Position numbers and translations under genes: made by a program. 64,000 bases of DNA from Hyphochytrium catenoides (lineage: Eukaryota > Sar > Hyphochytriomycetes > Hyphochytriales > Hyphochytriaceae), in assembly GCA_900088475.1 (NCBI GenBank), contig FLMG01001116.1:32324-96323 (forward strand), read 5' to 3'. Positions 11,809-23,632 of the stretch are shown here, in pieces. Numbering within the stretch: position 1 is the stretch's first letter; every line of letters starts with the position of its first letter. Below the pieces are notes generated by a model. The model was not told the DNA's origin. It was given only the letters and a program-made list of their open reading frames with translations, and did not search any database.

Positions 11809-14800
11809 ATGGAGGAACTGATTCGTGACTATGGCCTTGGAGAGGTAAATTTCTCTTTTCCACAATCTACCACGTCGGAAGATAGAGTAGAATACTGCAT
11901 CTATCTGCCAGCGTCCAAAGCTGTTATTGAAGGACTTATCTCTCGCGAGGAGCAGCTGCTGGCAGCCAGAGCAGCTTTCCTTTCCTGCGCTCAAACCTTG
12001 GTGGGGCAATATATCTGGCACCATGAACCGTTTAACCTCTCAGTCCACATAGACTCCTCCCAGGGAGAGGGTCGAAGACGCAGCATCAACTCTACCTCGT
12101 CAGCCTTCCCTAATGACGTTGCAATGTTGTCTGAGAGCTATCTCGAGGGCTCAGTGCACTTTGGAGACAATCTTGCGGATGAATGGGTGGTCGCGTACAT
12201 TCTTTTCGAGCTATCCAAGCGCCACGCCGACCTGGTCATCTCTATGACAGATAATGACGGACAATTTCTTCTCATAGAAGCCGCAGACGCGGTGCCAGAC
12301 TGGCTGGAACCAGAGAACAGCAGTAACAGAGTCTTCGTGCGCAGTGGCAGAGTTCACATTGTGCCTGATAAGCCTCAGAAAAACCTAGAGTTGCACCAGG
12401 CCCTGATGGCTTTACTGCAGGATGGCGGGAAGACGGAAGCCAATGGAGCCATTCAAGCCCTGGTGCAGCGAAGAATCAGACAGGTTCCGCCTCTTCTCAC
12501 GGAAAGTTTACATACAGTGCGGTAAGAAGAAATTCCTGTCAGCTCTCTCGATCTATCCTTCCTTTGGCCATAGTCATTGGTGCTACGACCATGGAGCTCG
12601 TTGGGCTCTTACGTGCCTGTCTCTCGTCCACTGCTGTTCGCACTTAGAAGTGTGCTACCTGTGGTGCCTCGTACTGCTGTTGAACTGTGCCTCCTCGAGA
12701 GTCATTGATGTATACTTTTTATGTAATGAGAATTTGTACCCCTTAGCTCTCACGAAGCTGATGTTTCTCTCTGCTCTGCTTCTGTGGCCCCGCCTCTATC
12801 ACGCACCCTGTAATGATTAAATGGTCTCTTTCCCCACGCTCTTGGTTGGTCGTTGCATACTGTCCGCAGTTGCATCCTTCCGAGAGACATCGCCATTCTG
12901 CTCCACCAGAAACCCCAGCTCGTCGCTGCTGCATCCTCGGCATTCTGTCATAGGGAACCTGGACAAACCAAAAAGGTCTGCAACAAAATGCGACGCTTTG
13001 ACCCTAAGAGCAAAGTGCAGGTGATGGTCCCGATGACCCGATGGATTTATGCAGAACTCCTGCACCAGCACTTCTTCCCACCCAACGTCTTTGACCCCAT
13101 GCTCCCTCTTCCTACCGCACCTGGTGTGGAGGGAGGGGAAGAACATCCTGATGCCAAGGCAGCAATGCTAGGCGTCCGCCTAGCATGTGGCTTTGAGCTC
13201 CTCTACTGGGAGGGTGAACGCTTATCGCACCATTCACAGGGAAGGGAGAAAGAAGAATTGTCCCAGCAACAACAAAAGAATGACGAATATGTGGAAAGGC
13301 TCAGGGTGGCACTCTCCTCAGAACGCTACCGCTCCTCAGAAGAAGCGTATTCGTTGGCAATCGCCTTTGGCAGGGATCCCGTCAATAGTTCTCTCTCAGA
13401 TGCCCTGAGCCTATATAAACTCGCAGCAGGGTTAGAGACTAGTGAGAAAGATCTCCGAGGATCCACTGCCGGACCAAGTTTCTCGCAAACATTAACAGCC
13501 GATGACAAAGATGATTGGCTGACTGTCACGCCAGACGAGGTGGAGAAAATGGTTCAGGACAGAATGCACGGAAGAGCTGGAAGAAAAGAGGTAGAGTGCA
13601 ACTTAGACGTTGTCCTTTCGCCCTTCTCTATGTCTCTCTCTACCTTTAGGCCAGGCTTTTCACTAAAAGAGGCTTCATTAGCTGCCCGTCAGTTTATGTT
13701 TGCTAGTCAGTTTGATGATTGCGTGCATTGGCGCAGGGTGTTAGTGCTAAGGAGTTCGAAGAAGACGGAGCAAACCTTGAAGAGATTGCAAGGGCCATGG
13801 AGCATTTTGTCAATAAAGTCTCATCTATAGAAGGAGTGGAGACCGGCGACCCCTCAGGTAAAACCAAGGAGGGCAGAGCAGTATACTAAAAGGAATAAGG
13901 TTTCTTATTTGGGTTGAGGCAAGTTATGAATGTGTCGCGAAGCTTGCGTTAGAAGAACACAATTGTTGGGCATCGGGGACCAGGCTGGCTTTTTAAGAGA
14001 ATGTTTGACGAAGCACGGCAAGGCCATAGAAACAGTCGTTGACTCAAAGCTCTGTTTTACAAGGACATTAACTCTCACTAACTAAGAATCCTATTAGGTG
14101 TTGGTGGTGATAGGCGCACTCCTGTCTCTCTGGACTTCACATCTTTGCTGAAGGTGCTTAAAGGTGAAGAACTAGATGAAGAGCCGGAAAACGAGTAAGG
14201 ACTGCTCTTTCTTTGCATTCTCCCATTTTTTCCTGCAGTACAGCTCTGCTAAAATCTCTGCCTCTGCTTTTACAGGTTAGACGATTTCTTTGATGACTCT
14301 GTAGACTCAGATGACGAAGAGGAAGAACCCTTCAATGAGATGGAGATTGAAGAACAGAAAAGAAGACAGGCCTCACTATCCGCAAACAACAGCCACCAGG
14401 AACATAAAGACCAGGAAAAAGAGGTGGATGATAATATAGATATCTACGTTAGAGAGCTGCAAACAGAAGATAGTGACGATGAGGATCTGCAAGACTTGGG
14501 CAATCAGGAGTTGGAGACTGCAGAGAGGGGGACTATGGGCACATTAGAGGAAAAGACGAGAACAAAAGCCGAGAGCAGCTTCCACTCGTATTTGGAAGCG
14601 ATGGATGCACAGCTAGAAGACACTGCTATGGGGCAAACTTTCATGAGGCAGGAAACTGTCTCTCAAGGTGTGGAGAACGTTGCCCAAGGACAGAAGGACC
14701 AGCCAAACCCGGTGGAGGTTGATTTGAATTTGGTGGCAAATCTATTGGAATCGTTCTCACACCAGCAAGGGTTGGAAGGCCCAGGTGCGAATCTTCTCAG

Positions 14801-14843
14801 AGAATTAGGGCTTAGACTACCTAGTGGAGAGAGTAAAGGGTAA
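11809..14843 (+). CDS. ECD: Ecdysoneless/SGT1 family protein
   Basis: Homolog of ecdysoneless (human ECD), a co-chaperone-like protein that works with R2TP and the U5 snRNP factor PRPF8 in splicing and cell-cycle control. Five exons close in frame: 11809..12521, 12870..13590, 13737..13857, 14098..14194, 14276..14843. The N-terminal domain shows FGDNLADEWVVAYILFELSKR and DGQFLLIEAADAVPDWLEPEN, the family's most conserved blocks; exon 2 starts with RCILPRDIAILLHQKPQLV. The middle region has WLTVTPDEVEKM. The C-terminal part is acidic (SDDEEEE, TEDSDDED), as in animal ECD where it is phosphorylated, and ends with VDLNLVANLLESFSHQQGLEGPGANLL, again diagnostic. Total length is about 740 residues, a little longer than human ECD. 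Assignment is very secure. Confidence 0.93.
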
Positions 14844-15251
14844 TAAAGGCAGTCTTTGAAGTTCTGAGGACTACCGATCAGGGCTCGAACTTATGACTTA
14901 AGGCTAGCTAGCAAGGGTGTGAGACCAGACAACCTTACAAGGATATCCTAAAGTCTTATAGAGGAGGACGCAGTTTCCATATAATAATGGAGAAGTTAAC
15001 GAGCGTCACATCAGGCAGAGCCCACCGTCTGTGCTGCACACAGCAGAGAACTTGAGGCGTCAATAAATAAGAGGAGAATGGATGGAGATCTAGAAGGTTC
15101 ACATGAAAAGACTGACTGTTGATGAGCAACGTGGAGCTTATTTCACACTCTCTAACCTACTCCCTTCTCCTTGGTCGCGCCTGCTTCTATCAGCTAACCA
15201 TCTTATCTGCCCATCACCTTCCGTCTCTTAGCTTTTTGATATTCTGAAGGA
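14844..15251. other. Convergent intergenic region (ECD / GH63)
   Basis: About 400 bases carrying the 3' ends of two converging genes. The string AATAAA at 15062 on the + strand could be the poly(A) signal for ecdysoneless. No gene seen. Confidence 0.4.
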
Positions 15252-18200
15252 CTAATTAAGGCCAGCGTCTACCACTAGAGAAGTGTCTGTCGAAGCCTTT
15301 TTCCTTGTCATCTGGATGAGTTTGGCCACCAAGCCTGTCCAGCCCGTCTGATGAGAAGCACCTAGCCCGACACCATCGTCACCTGGATGTGGAGTGTCAG
15401 AATGAGTGAGGACAAAAGGGCGTGAAGAGCCAAATAAGGGCAACAGAACGTGTGAAGAACCACGTAGTAAGTGCTTTGTGCGGAGTTGCACATAGGAGCC
15501 TTACCGTGAAAGAACTCATGGAAGAGGACGAAGTCCTTCCAATAAGGATCAGTACTGAATCCATGGTCCCTGCCGTAGGCCGGCCGCAGTCCTAAGAACA
15601 GCAAGCTTGTTACTACAAGCCTATGCAACCCGCTCTGCCTTTGCTGCTGAGGTTACTTTGACTATCTTGACGGTTTATACGCCGACCCCACATCCCTATC
15701 TGAACCTCTTAGAGTTTCTTATGTGCTTACCCTTGTCATTTGGAAGGAAAATGCTGATAAGTCTGTCAGAGAGCTTGTTCGCCACCTCTTGGAGGTTGCA
15801 CATTACCCCAGATCCGGTGGGGAACTCCACCTGTGGCAAGTAGAAGGTCCGAGTAAGAACCAAGAAAGGTTTGGGCAACCCCAGGCTCAAGGCAATCGGG
15901 GCCAATAACTCCAACAGTGGTTGGGACGCTCAAGAAGCGAATGACATATAGCAAACAGGAAAAGTAGCCTGATGTCGACCAATGTGCGTGAGGACGCTAG
16001 AGCCCGGATATCCAAATCAAGGCAAGATGGGCTTGAGGAGTTACCTGGACGGTATCTTGATAGAAAAAGTGGTACTTCATTAGAGCCTCTATCATCAGGA
16101 AGTTCGTTGGAAACCAGATTGGGCCCCTCCAGTTAGAGTTGCCCCCATACATCGGTGAGGAGCTTTCCGCGGGTTCGTAGCAAACCTAACATGTCAAGTT
16201 GCGGGAACGCCGTTAATGTTGAGGCAGGGAACAATATCGCCACATAGCTCATCCAAGAAGGATATAGAACAAGGATGATGGAAACCAGCTATAAGTGCCT
16301 CAGAGCTAGCATTCCACCAGACTAGGATCTACCTGCATCACATGCCCGTCCCTAGGTGAAATCCACCGGAAAACTCCGTCACCGCTGTGCTCCTGTTGCG
16401 AGAAGGAGAGTAGGTACAGGTAAGGGGCGTGATAATGAGCCCGCAAGACGTCTGTTCTCACCCACCTTGGAGAAGGAGCGGATGCCATAGTCTGAGAGGA
16501 ACTGCGCCTCATCAAGCATTCTAGTCAAAATTTTCTCTGCAGAACACAAATTAAGCTTAGCACATAGGAAAACGAGCCCAACTGGTGTTCAATTGAGAAG
16601 AACGCGTAAGGAGAAGGGGAAAAGACGGCGTCATTAAATTACCTAATTGGTCCTTAGTGACCAGGGAAAGCATTCTCACTCCATGCGGCGCGGAGCCAAG
16701 AGAGTTAGCCCCAGCAACGCCCTCGGATCTGTAGCGCTGGAACCTAAGGAGAGGTAGATCAGTTGGAGGTGCTTTTTATCATATGTAGAGTGGCAAGATC
16801 CCAGGAGTGATAATGAGGACCCTCTGACGTGGGGAGGATCATTAGAAGTACGAACCATTCAACTCTGGACTTGAACTGTGGCAGCTTCTTGAAGAGTCGA
16901 TCTTCTATGTTCATCACCGCGAATAGGGGGATTAAGCCCACAAAGGAGCGAATCCTCAGATGATGGAAGGCTAAAAAGGCAAGCATGTGGCGCATCAGAC
17001 AACGCTAGATGTTCTAGAGAGATGAGTATCATCAAGGCGTCCAGAGAAGAGGGGATAGTGGGCGGAGAGCTAGGGAAGTAGCCTAGAGTAAGTGAGGAAA
17101 GGGGCTCGAGTAGAAGGTACTAGTGGACTTACATCCATCCTCTCCTCTAAGTACGTCGTAGAAGAAGCCAGTTTCCTCCTCCCAGAGCCCCTCCAACTCG
17201 TCACTGATGGACATGGCAATGGACATGAAGTGCTCATAGAACTTGGTGGCTACATCCTGGGGAGGTAGAAATGCGAGGGTTAGTCTAATATTAGTCGCTA
17301 TCGTTCCGCATTATCCAGTGGCCCATGGCCCCTAGGCAACAGCCACTAACATACATAGATCTCTTTCTGCCGACTTTTGCTCTTATGCTCCAACTGTCTG
17401 CAGAGACCGTCTTGGCATCTTTTTGCATGTATGTTTTCTTACCTCATAAGCAATATTGTGGTCCGCCAATTCAAGAGAGATCTTCAACATATCTAAGCAG
17501 TACATCGCCATCCATGCCGTGCTATCGGCTTGCTCTAACCGGAACCCTTCGTCGACGTTACTCCGGTCGAACACTCCTATGTTATCCAGTCCCATGAATC
17601 CACCCTGGACATTGGTGAGAGTAATATATCGTAACAAGCGAGAGACAGAATGAAAGTGGTGAGCAGATATTTGCAACGCTGAGTGCCAGTTATCCCGGCG
17701 ACTTGCGTTTTCCTCTAGCCCTTGTGGGACTACTTCTAGTAAACCTCAACCCATCTGTCTGCTTCAATACTTTTTCGCATGTCTTTCTCAATAATTCTTC
17801 CCTACTTACCTCGAAAAGGTTCTTGCCGTGTTGATCTTTTCTGTTGACCCACCATGTAAAGTTCAAAAGCAGTTTATGAAAGCATCTCTCTAGGAACTTC
17901 ACATCCTTGTATCCACTTTGCTTGTAGGCAATCTTGTATACTCGGTAGACTGCCCAGGCATGAACAGGAGGGTTCACGTCTGAGAAGTTCCACTCGTATG
18001 CGGGAATCTAAGGGAAATAGAGAGATGCTTAGAGAGATCAACGAGACGGAGAGCACCATAAGGCATATCAGACCTGTCCGTTTGGATGCATATACCACTC
18101 TCTTAACATCAGAATCAGCTGGCGCTTTGCCCATTCTGGATCGATGAGCACTATCGCCTACAGTCCGTGAAAATGAAGTAAGCATACACAAACGCAGGCG

Positions 18201-21200
18201 CCCTGCAACGAACGAACTCCAACAGAAGGCGTGCCCCGGTCCCTAGCGCTGGATTCTCGTTCACTTTACTTCGTCATCTTCAAGTGCTCACCATGGTGTG
18301 GAACGCTAGATCCCAGGCAGCGTACCAAGGGTACTCCCACTTGTCAGGCATACTAATGACGTCAGCATTGTACAAATGCCTCCAGTCTCGGTTGCGGCCC
18401 CATTGCCTTTCAGCCGGTGGGTCTGGGCCTGAAGGATCTCCGTCTAGCCACATAGCAACGCCATAATGGTAAAACTGCTTCGTGAACTGTAACGATACGA
18501 AGAGGTGTAACATGGATAAAGATAGGCAGAAACAGTAGATGGAGCGTTCTGTAAGTGTTTTTGCGATAAGTGCTCGATTAGGAGTAAGCGGTCCTATGCA
18601 ACCTGAATAACCACGTCTCCTGCAAAGAATAGCCTGCTTACCATCATCCCTGCCAGTGCCTGTCTTTGTACATTCCTCTCTTCCTTTGTGCTCTCAGGGT
18701 TGAGGGTCTCCTGATAGAACTCATCAGCCTCCTTGATCCTCTGATCAAAGACTTCCTTGAAGTCCGCAAAGGGGTTCCCGTGGACCTCTTCGCTATTGAA
18801 CCGGACACGCACTGAGAATACGACAAGGGTTTCAGATAGACCCAGGTGCAATGGTACGACAGAAGTAGGCGACTTCAAAGAAGATGTGGTAGACTAAAAA
18901 AGCCAGCATACTACCAGAGATTAAAGTAGCTCTTAGTACCTTCAAATTTCTCTCCTGGGCCCACTGTCCTCGTGAACCTGGCACAGAATTTGCTGCCAAT
19001 GCCGGCGGAATTCACTGCCTCTTCATCACCCTTGACGATATAGTTATGGAAGGCGTCCTTGACGTGCTTTGTGTTGTTCGGGACATCCCATATACGGCGA
19101 AGATTGGTGTCGTTTTCTGTGAAAAGGAGCTCTTCTGGGGCGGCCCCGTTTGAGTCCTGGTAGAAAAGCGAATGGACAGACGAGCAAAATTTAGGGCCAT
19201 TCGCTTCAACAGAAATGGACTGTTCTGCAAGGTAGAGTAGTCCTGAGATGCGGCATAAGGTCTGCTCGAAGCGTTACCTGCACATAGTACCAGCGCTGCT
19301 TCAGATGCGGCTCTCCGAAACAATGGACTGAGTCTGCTGTGAGCTTTTTGATCACTGGGCGATTGCCATCCTCATAGGGTGCTTTCCCCTTCTCATAGCC
19401 CTGAGTTACGTCCCCCGAGTTAACAAAAACCATTAGCGGCGAGAGCCCCCGACCGACACGGCCAAAAGAAACCAGCTTACCCAGCTCCAATTATTCCTGT
19501 ACCACAGATGAGGAAGTATATCCAGAGTTGCTGTCTCTGTAGCGCTTCGATTGTGGGCAGTGATGCGACACAAGATATCTTGCTGGTCTCTCTTTGCATA
19601 CTCAATCTATGAGGGATCATAAAAGGAGACGTTGAGTGAAGGGATACATGGCGCGAAAGGCATGTAAAGGCAACAACTGACCTCGATATCCCAGTACTTG
19701 CTCTCTGGGCCACACATCTCTGGCAGTGCGTCTATAAGTTCAAATTCGGGGTCATGCCTAGCAACAAGGAATGTACGGGTTGGCGAAAGGAGGTCATGAC
19801 GAATAGATATTTGGTTCATTCTGGTCTAACAAACCTGCTTCTCCTCTGGTTCTCGGCCACTAGCTCGTCGTAGGGGTACGCGTCAATGGGATACTTATAT
19901 ACCATCTTGGTGTATGAGTGGGTCGGAGTACTGGTGGAGAAGGGCGCCAGTAAGACCATCTCTGCAAGCATACTAAAACCTTACTAAAAAGAATATGGAC
20001 CAAACCTGTCAACATAGAAATAATACTCCTTGACGTCCTCGCCATGATTACCCTGAGAGCCTAAATAACTATCGTTAGATAAAATCCTCTATCGGTCAGC
20101 CCTGCAATCAACCATGGTCCAACTATCATTGGGCTCCCTGTCTACAAAGTTACCTGACAGCCCAAAGAGCCTCTCTTTCAATATGGGGTCCTTATGATTC
20201 CAGAGCCCAAGCCCAAGACAAATATTCTGCGCCCTATCACACCAAGCACCAAGGCCATCCTCATTCCAGCGGTAAGTGAAGCTCCGGGAGCTGATGCGAA
20301 CAAGAACAAGGGGTCTCGTGAGCTCAACGCCGTAGAAAGAAGGCGACAGGAGATAAGAGTATGGGCCTGGAAGAGCCACGGCCCAGCACCTTTGATTAAG
20401 TGCTCGTCATTCTCGTCTATAAGGATTGGAGAGACTTAACGTACATATCATGAGTGATGAAGTTCCATGCATCACCGTTCTGGCTATAATCCTCTCGCAC
20501 CGTGCCCCAGGCTCTCTCTGAGCTGAAAGAACAGGTCGCAGTGGCAAAGGTAAGCTGTACGCTGCTGACTCTCTGGAAGGTTTCGGAAGAATTTACTTAC
20601 ACGTAAGGTCCCCACTTCTTCCAATCAGCCCTCCGTGTCGCACTATCACGCAGTCTTTCGGTCTCCTTGGAACGGCCTCTGAGCAATAATTCGAGTCAGT
20701 CATGCCATCTGCCGCTCTATTCATTGAGTCGATCGTTGCCCGACACCTTTGTGGCATCCAAGATATTCTTCATCTAATGAAAGGCACCTTATCACTCGCA
20801 TCCCCCCTCCTCTCTCTCTTTGACCCTTCCTTAGTCGTAAAAGCCTCTCGGTTTCTCCACCCTCAGCTTATGCCATCGGTTTCTCCTCTTCAGTTCCTCT
20901 TTCCCTCTCTTTCTCACCTAAGAACAGCAGGTGAGGATTCATCCAAGTGGCTGTCGAACTCAAAGCCTTTGGTGAACGAGTGATGGTACTGCAAGGCATC
21001 CAATACCACGCTCCACTTAGACGAGCGCTTGTACCGGAAACTCCAGGCACGGCGGGAGAGGGGAGTCACAGGAGGAGGAGGAGCGACTAAAGCAGAGGGG
21101 GAATCCAGGTCCCTTTCTCCCCTAGGTGACGGATAGGAATTGACCGCATTTCCAGTCATCGAGGGAAGTGCGGCAGCGACAGTCAGTGCATCCTCAAGAA

Positions 21201-21369
21201 CTTTGGCGACTTGGTCTGTCTGTCCGCTGTTCAAGGCTTCCTTCAGCACGGTTGCAACCACCTCCTTCACCTCAGCCTGGGTCTGGGGATCCACCGCAGC
21301 AATGACATTAGGAAGGCTAGCGTGGCGACGGGAGGAACCCCCTGACGACACTGACATTCTGTGAAGCAT
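15252..21369 (-). CDS. GH63-family glucosidase, YMR196W-like
   Basis: Glycoside hydrolase family 63-type enzyme of the group found in bacteria, fungi (yeast YMR196W) and protists, whose substrate is not established; it is not the ER processing glucosidase I. About twenty short exons cover the gene. The start ATG at 21369 opens an N-terminal extension of about 150 residues rich in Ser/Pro/Ala, joined in phase 2 (donor near 20933) to [20 protein letters not shown]. Then come [45 protein letters not shown], and later [49 protein letters not shown] and [17 protein letters not shown], which hold candidate catalytic carboxylates. Further on are [23 protein letters not shown] and a C-terminal [11 protein letters not shown]. 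No signal peptide is clear, so a cytosolic location is likely. Individual exon limits were not all fixed. Confidence 0.88.
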
Positions 21370-23632
21370 TTCAGGGTAGGAGAGAGGACAATGGAGAAGA
21401 AACGAGTTAGACAAGAGAGTTCAAGTCCGGATTCAGGGCCAATCGGCCAAGATCTGACGGGCCTAGACAAGCGTTAGCCTATTCTTCCTGCTTGGACTCG
21501 GATGGGATGTAAGACAAGACAGGCAAACTATAGAATGAAGAAGCTGAGAGGGATGCCAACCTTGCACTGGCGCAGCACGGAACTGTTGGCTCCGCGCTCC
21601 ACTCTAGAATTGCTTCCTTTGTGTGCCGCTCCTGGGGGATGGAGCAACCAGTCCAAGAGAGACACAGCAGAGCAAAGGAAGGAACCGTGGATGAAGCACT
21701 GTTAGGGTTCCAAGGGGTCACAGTGTCATAATGGGCAACAGAAGGGGAGAGAGAGCGCGCGCGAGAGAGAAAGATGAGGTAGAGTAAGTAAAAGGTGAAA
21801 AGTAGCAACGAGGAGAGACAGAGGAGAAGTGAGGTCAGAATTCTTGCCCTTTCTTTTTCTAAAGCCTGTTCTTACCCTATGTACCGTTAAAAGATCTTGA
21901 GAATGATGAGTGGCAAGGCAAGTTTGCCTCCTTCCGCCTCTCTACGTCGCTCTTTCTTGACCGCTTTCAAGGAGGAACTTCTCTCGTTTAGTCAGCAGTC
22001 CAGTCAGAGAATGAAGGAATGGCACTACTCTTGGTCATCAGAGTTCCCCACAATCCTGTGGAGAGAGGCGGTCTTGGTCTGCTCCTTTGCTGGCTGCTGC
22101 TGGTGCTGTCAGCAGAATCAGGGACAAAAGTCTCTGTCAGGCCCAGCAACCAGCTGCTGCGATAAGAGATGAGGAGGGGTCAAGGGGAAGCAAGAGATAA
22201 AGAATCGCGGACGGGAAAGAGAGGTGGAGAAGCAAAAATGCTGTGAGAATCATGAGACAGAGGGAAGCGCTAGATGAAAGGGAAAAGGTCATATGACCCT
22301 TGTGGCGGGGGAGACAGAGCGCCGCGAAAGATAAGAAGGCAAAGAGGCAAATCCAAAAGGTCAAGAAAAATCTTTTCTTTGTCCTTCACATGGTAATAAC
22401 GGCACAATATAGTAATAGTGCCATTCCTTCTAGAGTTTGGTCGTTAAACCATAGTATTGCAGACGTAGTAAGAGGGATGAGGCATGATGTGGATGTCTTT
22501 TGGTAGCTGCCATTGCTCGGGAGGTACAAAAGAGATCAAAATGGTGGCTAAAGACCATTTTCCTCTCTCTCTCCTCTTGATCTCTCTCTCTCTCTCTCGC
22601 TCACTCGCTCTGGTCGTTTCCTTCCCCTTTCTCTCCTCCCGTCATTTTCCGCTCTCCCGATCTCTCTCGCCCCCCTACTCTTATCTTCCCCTGTCTACAT
22701 CCTAGAAGGAGAGAGACTCAGCACCGCGCTGACAGTCCAACAAACTCTGTGTCTCCTCTGTCCGCGTCAGCTCTAAGGACGTCACAAAAGACGAAATGAA
22801 AGACGTCATCTGTGAGCGTCAATCAACAAATAATTAGATTCATCTCTAATGATTGCCAACCTTTCCCCTGTCATCGGCTTATGCTCCCTTCCACCTTGTG
22901 CTGCATCTTGTGCTCTTTTTCTTTGCGCTCCTTAGGTGGAGCAGGTCAGATGGAGCACAAAGAGCTCATCCATCAACCACAAACCCCGCACATACTACAA
23001 AGAGAGGAGAAACGCCCATCCTCCTTTCTTCGCCGTTTTTCCCCTTTGAATCTGAGCTTTCGAGTTTGCTCGTGGGTGATAGTTGGAGCCCGGTGTGTCT
23101 TTAGATTGGCTGATGGGAAATCTAGCAGCAGAGGACTTTCGGCTATGCCTCCCGTCGGGCTCGCTTTGCACCAGCACCTTATAACACGGTTGCACATGAA
23201 ACGATACATAGCACTATTAGCTTTACAGGGAGGATGACGTTGATGGTCGCGGAGCGTCCTAGTGCTGTTGACTCAAATAGTATATTAACTTAACGCAAGG
23301 TATAAGGACTTATGATCTGATAGGCCTGTACACGTGCGTTCCTGATTCCTGATGTCCCTTCCCCTAGTTTCTCTTTGGGGTTGTTGGTCGTCGTTCCTGA
23401 AACCTGCTTGCATGACCCATCTGCGAGCTTTATTATCCAATGTCCTATATATGACGTTATTATGCCTGCATAGAGCAACGGCTCCCTCTAGAGCCATAGG
23501 AAAAAAGTAATAACCTAATCAAATGGGAGAAGAGGGAGATCCATAAATAATAATAGGTATAGTGCGTATTCCTTCTCTGCTAATAGAAAGGGAGGAGCAA
23601 GGGCTTTGATATTTGACCTACTTGTACTAGTC
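21370..23632. other. Intergenic region with purine/pyrimidine-rich tracts
   Basis: About 2.3 kb between the GH63 start and the ABCF3 stop, both leftward. It includes GA-rich sequence (21740-21830), a CT-rich tract (22560-22690) and several short frames in both strands. None of these frames has recognisable similarity or consistent exon structure. The left part should hold the GH63 promoter. Confidence 0.45.
22560..22690. repeat. CT-rich low-complexity tract
   Basis: The + strand is dominated by C and T, with a run of CT dinucleotides around 22578-22598 and further CTCTCC/CCCC clusters. It is a polypyrimidine tract of the sort common near promoters and 3' ends in this window. Confidence 0.7.

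Noticed and set aside
14875-14935. tRNA-like string with GGCTCGAAC on the + strand
   Set aside because: The supposed T-arm has no five-pair stem and no cloverleaf can be built on either strand.
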